A model generated the notes under the pieces. That model ran no database searches. It was given only the letters and a program-made list of their open reading frames with translations, and was not told the origin of the DNA. A stretch of 64,000 nt of DNA from Coccinella septempunctata (taxonomy: Eukaryota > Arthropoda > Insecta > Coleoptera > Coccinellidae), in the NCBI RefSeq assembly GCF_907165205.1, contig NC_058192.1, positions 35,182,001-35,246,000 on the forward strand. Direction: 5' to 3'. The position numbers and the translations under genes are program-made. Position 1 is the first letter of the stretch. Every line of letters starts with the position of its first letter. This document shows positions 43,301-52,691 of this stretch, in pieces.

Positions 43301-43614
43301 AATTTTTGAAGAATCGACCAACACTCTCCGTTAATTATTGTTCGGGATGCACCAGAATCAAGGAGACCAAGAAATTCCTTTCCATAAATTGACAACCGTA
43401 GATATGGTCTCTCGTCTCCATGCACGCTATCTAGTACATAATTTAATATAGGACGAAGTTTATCAATAGGACCTTCAGGTGAAGCAGTCGTTGGAAGTGG
43501 TCCCGCAATCAACGACTCGATCCGTTTCCCGACAAATTGCATTTGGGACAAGTTCTGATGGTATACCCTACCTGATTGCATTTGTAGCAACGCATAGTCT
43601 TCGGTGCAGCACAT
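40390..43614 (-). CDS. pol: Gypsy B Pol: protease, RT, RNase H, integrase
   Basis: 1074 open codons, entered by -1 frameshift from gag rather than at its first ATG. Protease D86-S-G. RT 'SLDVKSAFWQV' near 322 and Y386-L-D-D. RNase H 'TDASGYGLGAVLSQ' at 534, 'TDHYCLVWL' at 601 and 'HHVPDLLSR' near 641. Integrase zinc module H727/H734/C764/C767, then D798, D858 and E892. The C-terminus has 'LAPKWIGPFLIAKRLSPW' and ends 'WHVKDLKSD'. Every catalytic residue is present. It copies the RNA into DNA and inserts it. Nothing is broken, so this copy could still encode working enzymes. Confidence 0.93.
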   Translation of the reverse strand: MCCTEDYALLQMQSGRVYHQNLSQMQFVGKRIESLIAGPLPTTASPEGPIDKLRPILNYVLDSVHGDERPYLRLSIYGKEFLGLLDSGASRTIINGECWSILQKLGVTLDSRKGVTCTVANGQVCSSIGSCRLPMKVKDKVVLMEVLIMLELPRMILLGADFWKALGIVPNLRDNEWFFSADKVDVATIDTYLDEDQKRKLDELVDRNSGVMGDDAIGCTNVVEHEILVDGPPIKQRYYPVSPVLQKHIDEQLNDMLHQGIVEKSSSPWSSPIIMVKKKDGTYRFCVDYRKVNAVTKKDSYPLPYISNTLDKLRNAKYISSLDVKSAFWQVPVKEESRQYTAFTVPNRGLFQFRRMPFGLSNSPATWQRLMDVVLGSDLEPYVFFYLDDIIIVTEDFEKHLYILEEVFRRLHEAGLTVSRDKCKFCRSEMKYLGYVVNSHGLQVDPEKVKAMVEIATPRNVKDVRSLVGTFSWYRRFIPNFSDLISPLTNLLKRGSKFQWTAECEKSFSLLKEKLVSAPIMSCPNYDLPFQVQTDASGYGLGAVLSQPDPEGGERVICYISRSLTRQEQNFSTTERECLAVLWALEKLRPYIEGIKVEVITDHYCLVWLQNIKAVSGRLARWIVRLQQFEFSVTHRKGSDHHVPDLLSRSVPKLDMVTSNDFGNIVDPWYLRMLGNVKNRPEKFPTWRVHHNFLYKHLGSPGNDLSENPWKLVVPKQLRMRVIQDMHDSCTSGHMGVFKTHSRLCERYFWPKSRSDVARYIRNCQICLRYKVDSKKPAGLMASHHPESSKPWEVVCSDLIGPLPRSKRGNSYIFVVTDYFSKFCLTFPMRKATSAAICRALEEGVFLVFGVPRLIISDNGPQYKKEYPKLLEKYKIRAKFNANFHPQANPTERYNRTLKFLLSAYASDNHQRWDENLAELTCAMRTSRNETTKYTPYFVNFGRTMMLSGDDYNIALQGDSAVDSSEETRSKGFQKIFNELKGRLKSAAERNAHYYNLRRRNEEFIVHQPVYRRNFVLSDASKHFTKKLAPKWIGPFLIAKRLSPWTYRLEDRAGNDKGVWHVKDLKSDPTDKDD

Positions 43615-44858
43615 CCTATCGCTCTATGTCCTAGTTTACCACAATTATAGCAGCTTACCGGTTTTTCGCATTTAGACCCAGATGAAGGCTGCGGTCCTAC
43701 AAGTTGCACTTCTTCAATACCCTCTTCGATGCTTGCATATGCTAAGTCAGGCTCGAGGCAAGACTGAGACCTCCTGGCTGGCGGAGCGAAAGATTCGACA
43801 TACTCGCGCCGTTCCTCCAATTGACGACATAACCTCTTCAATTCCACATAAGAATCTACACTCACCAAAGCTAATTGGGTTTGGAAAAAGGGGAGAATAT
43901 TCCTCAAAACTGTCCTAATTTGTTGTTGTTCTGTTGGCGGTGATCGTAAACGATTAAAGAATGATTTCATAGTAGCCAAATATATGCCAATAGGTTCGTC
44001 CTTACCCTGAGTACGTTTTCGAATTTCTTCTAAGAGCTTTTCATCGTAGTTGAAAGGTTCAAATTCGGCTCTCAAGCTCTCAACAAAAGAATCCCAGTCC
44101 ACTATCGTGTCCTTGATAGCTCTAAACCAGATTAACGCTCTGCCACTCAACAAATCCACAGCCGACCTCAGTACCTCAGATTTGGTCACTCCTCTTGCCT
44201 CACATAACTCCTCAACTCGCTGTAAGAATGCATGGACAGACATTCCCTGTTTTTCGCCTGAAAATTGTAAACCCCATTTGTACACTGGAATTGCTTTCAC
44301 TTGTCCAAAAGTTGTTTCCATAACCCGTGTTACCGGTACACGTGGAGTCGAACTTGCCAAATTCTGTTCATCAACTCCCTCTGAAGAATCATCATCTTCA
44401 GTGTCAGTGCCTTCCTGGTTGAGCGGTTTCATTGGTGATCCTGATGCAACATTTGTCTTCTCCTCAAGCCGATCCAGTAAACTGAGAACTTTTGCATAAA
44501 CTTCCCTTCTATACGCCTCCTCTTCAGGTGATTTTGCATTTAGATGATCCAATCTAATCAATGCGTATCTCAAACGTGTACCATTCACCACATAACGTCC
44601 ACTCCTCACCGTCAAGGACTCCGAACCAGCAATACTACCTTCTACCTTCGCGATGACCTCATCAATAGCTGCTTTATCTTCCTCAAAAGTGAACGGGTAA
44701 TTAGGATAGGATATTGACGATCCTTCCTTTTCTAGTTTCATCGCCCTAGACAGACTTTTGCGCATACTATCAACTGTTCCCGTTGGCAAACCTCTTATAA
44801 CCAACAAATATGTTAACTGTGCCTGATTTAATCTGTTAACAACTATTTTCCCTGACAT
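43509..44858 (-). CDS. gag: Gypsy B Gag with CCHC and degenerate second knuckle
   Basis: 449 codons. The N-terminus 'LNQAQLTYLLVIRGLPTGTV' is SAP-like. The centre ('FSGEKQGMSVHAFLQRVEEL' to 'LRNILPFFQ') is the Retrotrans_gag capsid fold. The C-terminus has one standard knuckle, 'CYNCGKLGHRAIGC'. A second, 'CYKCNQVGYTIRTC', has Tyr where His is expected. It packages the element RNA into particles. It overlaps pol by 106 nt. The ATG at 44858 follows the PBS by about 75 nt and is the only sensible start. Confidence 0.92.
   Translation of the reverse strand: MSGKIVVNRLNQAQLTYLLVIRGLPTGTVDSMRKSLSRAMKLEKEGSSISYPNYPFTFEEDKAAIDEVIAKVEGSIAGSESLTVRSGRYVVNGTRLRYALIRLDHLNAKSPEEEAYRREVYAKVLSLLDRLEEKTNVASGSPMKPLNQEGTDTEDDDSSEGVDEQNLASSTPRVPVTRVMETTFGQVKAIPVYKWGLQFSGEKQGMSVHAFLQRVEELCEARGVTKSEVLRSAVDLLSGRALIWFRAIKDTIVDWDSFVESLRAEFEPFNYDEKLLEEIRKRTQGKDEPIGIYLATMKSFFNRLRSPPTEQQQIRTVLRNILPFFQTQLALVSVDSYVELKRLCRQLEERREYVESFAPPARRSQSCLEPDLAYASIEEGIEEVQLVGPQPSSGSKCEKPVSCYNCGKLGHRAIGCAAPKTMRCYKCNQVGYTIRTCPKCNLSGNGSSR
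43524..43530 (-). promoter_or_regulatory. Ribosomal -1 frameshift site G GGA AAC
   Basis: In the gag frame the bases are spaced xxG GGA AAC, a classical slippery heptamer, four codons before the gag stop (43511-43509). Slipping by -1 enters the pol frame at 'RIESLIAGPLP'. Confidence 0.7.
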
Positions 44859-44934
44859 CTTGAATACAATATTTCCTCAAAAAAAATTATAAAAACTAAT
44901 TTTCCAAGCAAGTATTCAAGCTAAACACAGAATG

Positions 44935-44952
44935 GCCCCACGTTGGGCGCCA
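44935..44952 (-). promoter_or_regulatory. Primer-binding site of gypsy B
   Basis: Minus-strand TGGCGCCCAACGTGGGGC lies five bases after the LTR edge and starts with TGG, complementary to a tRNA CCA end. I do not assign the tRNA. Confidence 0.8.
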
Positions 44953-44957
44953 AAATT

Positions 44958-46723
44958 TATAACGCCCAAAAAAAAAAAGTTCAACTATCTTAACTTTTGA
45001 AAGAACAGACAAAAAAAAAACAGAAGGAAACGCTAGGAACACCTCGGTTTGCTTACAGTGGAGATGGGGTGAGTTCAGTTTGATGGAATAGGGCGCCAAC
45101 GTATTTATTTTCCTAGCGATCCAACACAAAAAAGAAATAGTTTGAAGGTGAACGGACTACTCTAAAAGCATAAATTCACAAAAAAAAAACTGATGAATAC
45201 TGCTTCAGCCAAATACGTAAACTCCGAAACAGATAAAACAGAACGTAAATGTCTATTAAAGAAAAGGTAAGCAGATCAAGTTGAGTATCTTATGAAAGAG
45301 AAATGTAAATGACGATCAAAGAAAAGGTAAGTAAACCAAGTCCAATATCTCATGAAAGGTGTAATTTCAAAAATTATAGAAATAATAAAGCGATATTCCG
45401 ATGTGAGATTCTATTATCTATTCCCTACAATTATTGTTTTCTGAACGATTATGAACCCAATGTACAAACACTTTTCCCTATGCTTGATCAAGCGTAGTTC
45501 CCAAAATACTTTCGTACAAATTATGGTACACACTATATAACAACTAGATAACAGTTCTATCAGAATTTCACTTCAGTTCATAAATTTATTAAAGATGGAA
45601 AATAATGTATTATGTACTTATAAATACTTATGTATTTATGTATTATATATTGTTACGTATTATTTACTTACAAATACACACTATTAAATGTACTTGCCTT
45701 GTGAAAATGCTTATAGATGAAATAAATATATAGATTGAGATACTGTCTTCTCAAATTCACTCTAACTGTGAAACAGTAAACGGTCTATGCATGGAATAAA
45801 ATTAAATCTGAAATTTCCTGAATGAATGTAAGGACAAACATCTAAACTCCCTATTATTATTTCAAAAAGTGACCATAATTGATTGACTTGATCAAATTAA
45901 TATGAGAAAGACGTAAATTCAGATGTCACATGAACAATATGTCCACTTTTCACAAATGGCTTCCTTGACGTCAATGTCAGAAAAATTCTCGGTACATACC
46001 AGGAATTTCCAATCGAATGATGAAATTACCAATTCGAAGATCCCAACGATGAAATTACCAATTCAAAGATCTCAACCAATCTACGATGTCGAAAATCCTC
46101 CTCAAGTTGTTTTCCTCCTTTTTCCTTCAGATTGAAACTACGATATTTCCGATGTTCCGTTCAAACGGGACGATCCAAAATCCACAAAACTCTTATACTC
46201 GCAGAAGGAAATTAGAAGATGAAAACATACGTAGACAGGAAAAGAAAAAGGCCCTAAAATACAAATCAAACAGAACAATAAGGGTCTAGATTATATGTAT
46301 GGAAAAAAATGAACTCACTCAAGTTGTTAGGCGGCCTTTAAAATTGAATGCTCCTCGTCGTAGCAGAAGTACGTGTTTAATCCCCACAAGGGTAATATTG
46401 CTATTCCAACAAACAAACTAGCAATATTGAAACAATAGACGATCTCACTTTATCCCAAAGCTTGGATTTTCACAAGAAAATTCAGTGAAGAACCTCTAAT
46501 TACGTACAAGCTAGCTATTCGAAGTAACAATCGATGATTTTCTCCCAAAGAAAACGCAGTGAATGAATATTTCAGAACGGGTCCGAACACATGTTGGATG
46601 TTTGATAAAAACTTAATTAAGCAAATGAAAATATTGAGGAAATATGGTTTATAGGCAACTCATGAAACATAGTGAAAATTGAAAAGTTGCAGAAATGTTC
46701 AAGGGGAAATTCGACACGTTACA
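44958..46723 (-). repeat. 5' LTR of gypsy B
   Basis: 1766 bp, paired with 38528-40295. It should carry the promoter, but I could not locate a start site with confidence. Confidence 0.92.
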
Positions 46724-49157
46724 AAGACAAGGGATGCTCCCTTCGGTACACTTGGTCTCCAATCCTATGACGCCAGTCCCTACGACGTAGGTTATGGTGA
46801 CTTTGCTGGGCGAAGGCTCGTGTTAATCTAGTTCGGACAAATTCAAAAGTTTCGGTAAATCGGTTACGGCTATTTACATGGTAAGAAACTTGCGGTTCGG
46901 TATCCGGTTTGGTGTGATCCTTTCCCTCCTTGTTAGCAATCTCGGTAGAAAATTTGGCGTTCGGTGAACGCATTTCCCTATCAAAGTTCAAGAATGCTCT
47001 GGGGTCTCCGGTTGACTCCTGCTTTGGGGAATTCACTCCATCTTCCTTGGAAGCCTGGTACACACCTCTTTGGACAGCTGTTCTCATGGGCCTAAATTCC
47101 TTCCATTTGGAGAATCTGTCATTTTCACAAGGTTCTTCCACCACATAGGAGTGATTTCTTGGCGGTTTCTGCTGTGGAACCTTGTATCGGTGACACTTGC
47201 TACATTTTCGGACATATTGGGCAATTTCTCGGAACATTCCTGGCCAATAGTAGCTGCGGGCTATGCGAAATTTCGTTTCTGCTATTCCCAAGTGTCCAGC
47301 GGTCGGTCGGTCGTGGTTTTCGAGAAGGACTTCTCTTCGGTCATCTTTCGGAACACATAACTTCCAGGGATTTCCCAATTCTGGCTCTGTAGAATCATCG
47401 GAATCGCAAAAATGGCGGTATAATTTTCCTGACACAATCCTGTAGTCAAGAAACGCTATAGGATTCGATTTTACCTCTGCCAATTTCCTCCTGTACCATG
47501 AGCAACTTACATTGTCCTCGGTCAGGCATATGGTTCCTTCGGTCGGTAACGGTAACGGTGACGGTAACTGATTCTGCTTTTCCTGAGTCATGGGCTTGTT
47601 CTTTAGAGACCTGCCATTCAGAAAGCATTCGGCGGTTTGGAGATTGATGGAGAAGTCGTGTGCTCTCAGTACATCCATTCCCAGTACTACACTGATCGGT
47701 AAATCTGAAACTAACAACCAAGTAGCCTCAATATTTTCGGATCCAACCTGAACCTGTGCTGTGTACATTTCCTTAATCGGGATGGAACTTCCGTTAGCGA
47801 CGGTGGTGGTAACGTCCCTAACATAATTTGGTTTTATTCCAGCGGCCTTGCAGTGGGCAGCCACTTCACTGCTGATGAAGGACCTGGTTGATCCGGTGTC
47901 CAAGAGTGCCTGGAACTCCTTGTCTCCTATAAGAACAGTAATTATAGGACGGTTATCAGAAAAGGTTTTCTCCGGAATAACCGGGGATGGGGTTGATTGG
48001 GACTGACGGATCCCCGGTTTTGGGGAGTTCCTCGGTAACGGACACTGACAATCTCTGGACATTACACCCTTCTTACCACATCGAGAGCAGAAAAGTATCG
48101 GTTTCGATGTGCACTGTACTCGTAGATGGCCCTTACCACCACATCTCCAGCACTGGGTTTCGGTTGGCGGTCGGACGGTATTCTTCGGTTCATCTTGTCT
48201 CTGACGTGCTGTAGAGTTTTGGACAAGTTTCGGTTTATCGGACGGTTCGGACAGTGTGCAGAGGTGCATTCCGATCGGTTGGACGTTCGGTGAGGGATTT
48301 CGGAAGGTAAGATGCCGTTCGTTGATGAGACCTTTTTGTATCGGTGGCGAAGTATAGTTAGCAGCTTGCCATTTGACCAATTCGAAAACTTTTCCTTTTC
48401 GGAGCAGTTCATCTATCGTGGAAGTCGGTTGGAAGGCCAGGGCGGTTTGCAATTCTGGCAGTAAACGTCGTCTGATGATATTCACCTGCTCTTCCTCGGT
48501 CGGTCGCTTTACGGTCAGTTTCTGAAACAGATTTTGCATTCTAGTTACATACAACAAGAGTCGTTCATCGGTTCCTTGAGTGCGTTTCTTGATCTCCTCT
48601 AGTAGAATCTCCTCGTAATCAGGAGGAAGAAAGGCCTCTCGGAGTTGGTCTTTGAAATCTGTCCAGTCGCTGAATGTGCCTCTTCGGGGAATGTACCAGT
48701 CTCTTGCATCCTTACGTAACAACTCGTAGATGGATTCGAATAACTGTTCGTGGCTCACCTTTCTAGCCTCGGCAAGATACTCAGCCTCCTCCAGGAACGA
48801 GGTCACACTGGTTGACCCATCGAACGTAAGGTTCCATTTCCATACAGGAACGGTAGGAACGATGGAATGGTCGGTGGTCTTCGGCGGTTTCATCGGCGGC
48901 TGTTCGGTCGTCAGTTCGGCTTCCTTGGTCGTCGGTACTTCGCTTCTTACTTCTCTCATCCCAGCGGTATCGGTAGGAGATGACGCAAATGAAACTCTCC
49001 TGGTTGATTCGGCAAAATCCCTCGCTAATCGCCTTGAATCAGGGGATGTTATTAGCGGTCTGATGTCCTCACTGGTTCGGTCGGTTGGCAGTGCTTGTTC
49101 AACGGTAAATGGGAGGATGTCGGCGGGCGGTCGGTGGTATGAAGGTTGTTCCTGCAA
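46724..49157 (-). pseudogene. Gypsy A Gag-protease fused to integrase fragments
   Basis: One open frame of about 800 codons. Order: capsid region ('VPVWKWNLTFDGSTSVTSFL' to 'RRRLLPELQTALAFQ'), knuckles 'CWRCGGKGHLRVQC' and a degenerate 'CSRCGKKGVMSRDC' (no His), then protease with 'LLDTGSTRSFIS'. It jumps directly to the RNase H-integrase linker ('SWYRRKLAEVKSNP') and the integrase zinc module ('HDRPTAGHLG' ... 'CSKCHRYK'). A low-similarity spacer follows, then integrase C-terminal sequence ('HNLRRRDWRHRIGDQVYRRE') up to element B. RT, RNase H and the DDE core are missing without loss of frame. It overlaps the N-terminal gag frame by 106 nt in another phase. Confidence 0.85.
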
Positions 49158-49783
49158 AGAGTACGTTCAATTTGTTCGGTTATTAATCTGCAAACTTCTT
49201 GTCGGTTTTGCTGCAGCCGGTCATCATGAGTGGTCGGTCGGGATATGTCACAATCTTCTCCCAAATTCAACAAGTCTGCTTCTCCAACGGTTGTTGAACA
49301 CGGAATCAAACCTGGACCAAGTCTAGATGCGAACTCCGGTAATTCCTGGTCAATCAGGGACGGTGCGCTGGCGGACAGATTAACTGGGACTCCACCCAAC
49401 CAATGAGTATTCTCCAGCAATCTCATAGCAACCTTCAGGGAGTGCTCCAGCTCGGTTTTCTTGTGAAGCAGACTGGCAGCTTCCGGAGATAGACTTCTCA
49501 GTCGGCCTTGAACGTGCAATAGCCGGCTCCTTATGCGCTGTAACTCATTGTCTCTATTATTAAAATCGAACTCACATATCTCTCCCATCAAGTCGAACAA
49601 CTTGGCACCACAAACACCAATTTCCTGTGCCTGGTCAATGTCATCTCTTTGAATTAACGGAATTTCGGAATGGATAGCCCTTCTCAGTTGAGTTCTCTTC
49701 TCCTGAACGGTATGTGCTACAGTACAGCCTCGTGCCTCTAACTCCCACGTAAGCTCGTCGCTTTTCAGTCGGTTGACATCCAT
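49052..49783 (-). CDS. Gypsy A Gag N-terminal frame
   Basis: 243 codons starting with ATG at 49783, about 180 nt after the PBS. It opens 'MDVNRLKSDELTWELEARG', the same SAP-like start as element B Gag, followed by coiled-coil-prone helices ('ELQRIRSRLLHVQGRLRSL'). It runs out in 'CQPTEPVRTSDR' while the capsid part continues in the -1 phase. I find no slippery heptamer in the overlap. Either a one-base mutation or an unusual frameshift separates the parts. Confidence 0.7.
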   Translation of the reverse strand: MDVNRLKSDELTWELEARGCTVAHTVQEKRTQLRRAIHSEIPLIQRDDIDQAQEIGVCGAKLFDLMGEICEFDFNNRDNELQRIRSRLLHVQGRLRSLSPEAASLLHKKTELEHSLKVAMRLLENTHWLGGVPVNLSASAPSLIDQELPEFASRLGPGLIPCSTTVGEADLLNLGEDCDISRPTTHDDRLQQNRQEVCRLITEQIERTLCRNNLHTTDRPPTSSHLPLNKHCQPTEPVRTSDR

Positions 49784-49961
49784 TTTTACGGCACCAAAAA
49801 CTCGGAAGAAATATTTACAATATGTACTATACCGATATATACAAGAAACAAAGAACGGTTACCAATTTGCCAGTGTAGAGTATTTTGGTTCGAAAAGAAA
49901 AAAAAATACAGAAACGGTACGGACGGTTACGGTAACAGGAACTACTCACAGAACAGCAGAA

Positions 49962-49979
49962 GTCCCTGCTCGGGCGCCA
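49962..49979 (-). promoter_or_regulatory. Primer-binding site of gypsy A
   Basis: Minus-strand TGGCGCCCGAGCAGGGAC lies two bases from the LTR edge. It differs by one base from the well-known tRNA-Lys3-type site. Confidence 0.8.
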
Positions 49980-49981
49980 GA

Positions 49982-51521
49982 TGTGATGGGCTTTTTCTCT
50001 CACCCTGGACGCTCCTTACCTTTGCTCGGGCGCCAGTGGGGCAATCAGTGGAACCCCACGTCTCTCACAGAATCTCCAAAAATTAGAGAGCCCGGGTAGA
50101 CTTGAATGATCAGTGGAGAAGGGTAGCAGTGAAAACTAGGGTGGTAGCGTCTTCTTGGTCTCTGCTTTCTGACGGTTTTTAATCGCTCAAAAAGAGTACC
50201 TACCTCTTCTGACGAAAATCTAGTTCTAACTGATTTAGGGAACTATCTCTCACTGGCAAAAATAACTGGCAACAAAATAAATGTTTAGTCCTTTATTCCT
50301 AATGGATCAAATTATATACAGAAATGTACAAGTCTCAACAAATATTGATGTCAACCGGCGTCCTGGTCAGTGTGGGGGCGGCTGATGAAACACGGTCTCT
50401 CCAGGAGAATACGGTTGAAATAGACGGTAAATACGGTTAAATTTTGTACGGTCACTCCAGAGGAGTACGGTGGAAATAGACGGTAGTTACGGTCTGTTGA
50501 GATCCTGGCAAGTCACTCCTTCTGTCGGCGGAAATCGGTACAGTGGCTGGTCTCAGTCGAATGGCAGTGCACCCTGTCTCTCACTCTTTGTCTCTCTCTC
50601 TCTCTCTCTGTTACCCTCTGTCGGCAAAATCGGTACCGTGGCTGGTCTCAGTCCAATTGCAGTGCTGTCTCTCTCTCTCCCTTTCTCTCTCTGTAGTCCT
50701 CAAAATGGCTGCCAGTCAGACAGCAGGTCGGAAGGAACTGTCAACCTGTAACTTGATCGGTCGGAAGTCGGCAATATATTAACAAAATAAGCACCAAAAA
50801 TACGGTAGGAACTCCAAGTCCTACGAGGACCCCACGGCGGTCGCACGGACACAGATGGCCGGCACTTTACACAGTCTACGATCACTAGGTCAAGTTTAAA
50901 CGGTAGGTAAGTATTCTCAGCCAGTCCAACAGACTAAAGAAAGCGGAAAATAGTCCTCAGGTATGCACTACGTAAGAAACAATAATACTACAAGCGACTT
51001 GCCTTAAACTTTCAAACTTCTTAACGTAATTTCCAACTCACGGCAATAACACGTTACGCACTTTTCTCGGCAGCTCGATCTCCACTGACCTCGCTCTTGA
51101 CCTTCCGCGCAGGGCTCGAAGAAGTACCACTCCTCGGGAAAACTGCCCCACTATCGGTAACTCATTTCCCCATTGGCTGCACTCAACTTGCTCGGTCAAT
51201 CAGCCGGCTCGGAAAGAAACAGAAACAACTGAAGAGAAGGAAAAACTGAACAAGTTGAAAGACCGCTCTCGACTCAGAAAATGTACGGTTGAACGGAAAT
51301 AATTATAAAATATATAAATTCTGAAAACAAAAGACATATACGGTTTCCGCTACAAATATGGGACTGGTCGGTGGAAAACAATGACATAATATCAATCGGT
51401 AAAGACCCCCTATGATAACATAACGGTTTTCTTCGGAGATATTTCGGTTGATAGGTCTTATTATACAAGTATAGGTGAAGAAATTTCCTTTTCGTGGCGG
51501 GGCAAAATCTGCCTCGTCACA
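49982..51521 (-). repeat. 5' LTR of gypsy A
   Basis: 1540 bp. Near its 3' edge in minus sense (50035-50023) it contains TGGCGCCCGAGCA, a second copy of the primer-binding core; the other LTR has it at 36620-36608. A short CT microsatellite lies at about 50590-50610. Confidence 0.9.
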
Positions 51522-51525
51522 ATTG

Positions 51526-52499
51526 GTGGAATCTTAAATGAAAAAAAAAGGTTAGAAATAGTCTCTATGTACCACTTATTTCTAAGCCAGTCGACACTGA
51601 AAAATTTTTACTAATTTGAAAAATGGTTTTTTAGTTTTTTACCATAATAACTTTCCATGATTATGTCAGATAGTTTTTTCGATTTCATATTTTTATATAC
51701 GTTGAAATATCATCATATTGATTATTCACTTCAAGATTTTGCTAAAAGAATGAGGAGCAATCCAGTGACCCACTTACGTAAGACACCCACTGTACCTAAA
51801 TGAATTTTGAAGAAACACTCATACATATTATTCAAAACTTAAATGAAACCTATAAACTATTGATACTGCAACTAATTAAATGGCCACTAAGCTAAACACG
51901 CCTAATGTTGCTAGTTTCGTGATGTGGAAAACACAAAAATTTATAGTAGTGATAATTTTGACTGTAGAAACAAGAAAATTGAGTTGTAGGAGTTTTTTCT
52001 TGAGAAATAAGAATACTTATATAACTCGTTTCAGTGTAGATTATATAAGGAGCTAGATCTCAAAGAAGAGACCTATCCTGTCAGAAAATATATATTTTCT
52101 CAATAACCTTAACCTTTTTTAGGAGATTTTCGTTTTACATAATTGCAATCTTTGCATCTTCAAATACTGAGTTGGCCGACATAGATTTTGTATTTCTTAT
52201 AGCGAGCAAGCTTCTGTCAAATAATATTAAATGAAGTAATAAAGTAAAGTTTGGTAGTGTGATATTAAAAACAGAGGTTTAATATCACATAACTAAACTT
52301 TACTTTCACACCCCGTGTCCCATGGACTGGCAACTTAAAACATTCGTATAAGGCAAGTTCAGCATAATAATCATACAATCACGTGTAGCGTTTTTTGCAA
52401 CTTCTGTATTTCATTACGTTTCAAGCCACCCTGTTTATGCCAGTTGTTCAGGAATAATTTATTTTTATCAATATTATTTTCAAAACTTATTGAAACATA
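51526..52499. other. hAT interior with one strong hairpin
   Basis: No gene. 52241-52269 and 52278-52306 are reverse complements (29 nt, three mismatches, 8-nt loop), starting AAAGTAAAGTTTGGTAGTGT. The remainder is AT-rich and unannotated. Confidence 0.55.
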
Positions 52500-52691
52500 T
52501 ATTTATTGAGTTCGTGTCGAACAGTGAACGGGAGTACACGTGCGATACCAGCGATACACATGATCACTTCCGTACCATCTGCTTCAAACGTACGTAAACA
52601 AGTATTTTATTTTCATTCGGAAATTAATCAAATTCCGAATAAGTTTTCCATATAAATCGGTTGTCCTTAGGGCAACTAAATAATCGAAATC

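Larger units (their letters stand above)
38528..46723 (-). mobile_element. Gypsy element B: complete, young, apparently intact
   Basis: LTRs 38528-40295 and 44958-46723 (TGTAACG...CGTTATA on the minus strand) are flanked by AAGA at 38524-38527 and 46724-46727. Comparing the LTRs by eye I noticed about three substitutions and two homopolymer length changes in roughly 1767 bp. PBS, gag, a -1 slippery site, full pol and PPT are all present without breaks. The element lies inside gypsy A. There is no env. Confidence 0.93.
36567..51521 (-). mobile_element. Gypsy element A: full LTRs, no reverse transcriptase
   Basis: Direct LTRs at 36567-38110 and 49982-51521, both TGTGA...TCACA, are flanked by a 4-bp duplication ATTG (36563-36566 and 51522-51525). 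The minus-strand order is PBS, gag N-terminus, a fused gag-protease-integrase-fragment frame, PPT. Element B (38528-46723) sits inside its 3' coding end. Subtracting B, element A is about 6.75 kb. RT, RNase H and the integrase core are absent by deletion, while the remaining frame stays open, so A must have moved with enzymes from another element. Confidence 0.9.
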
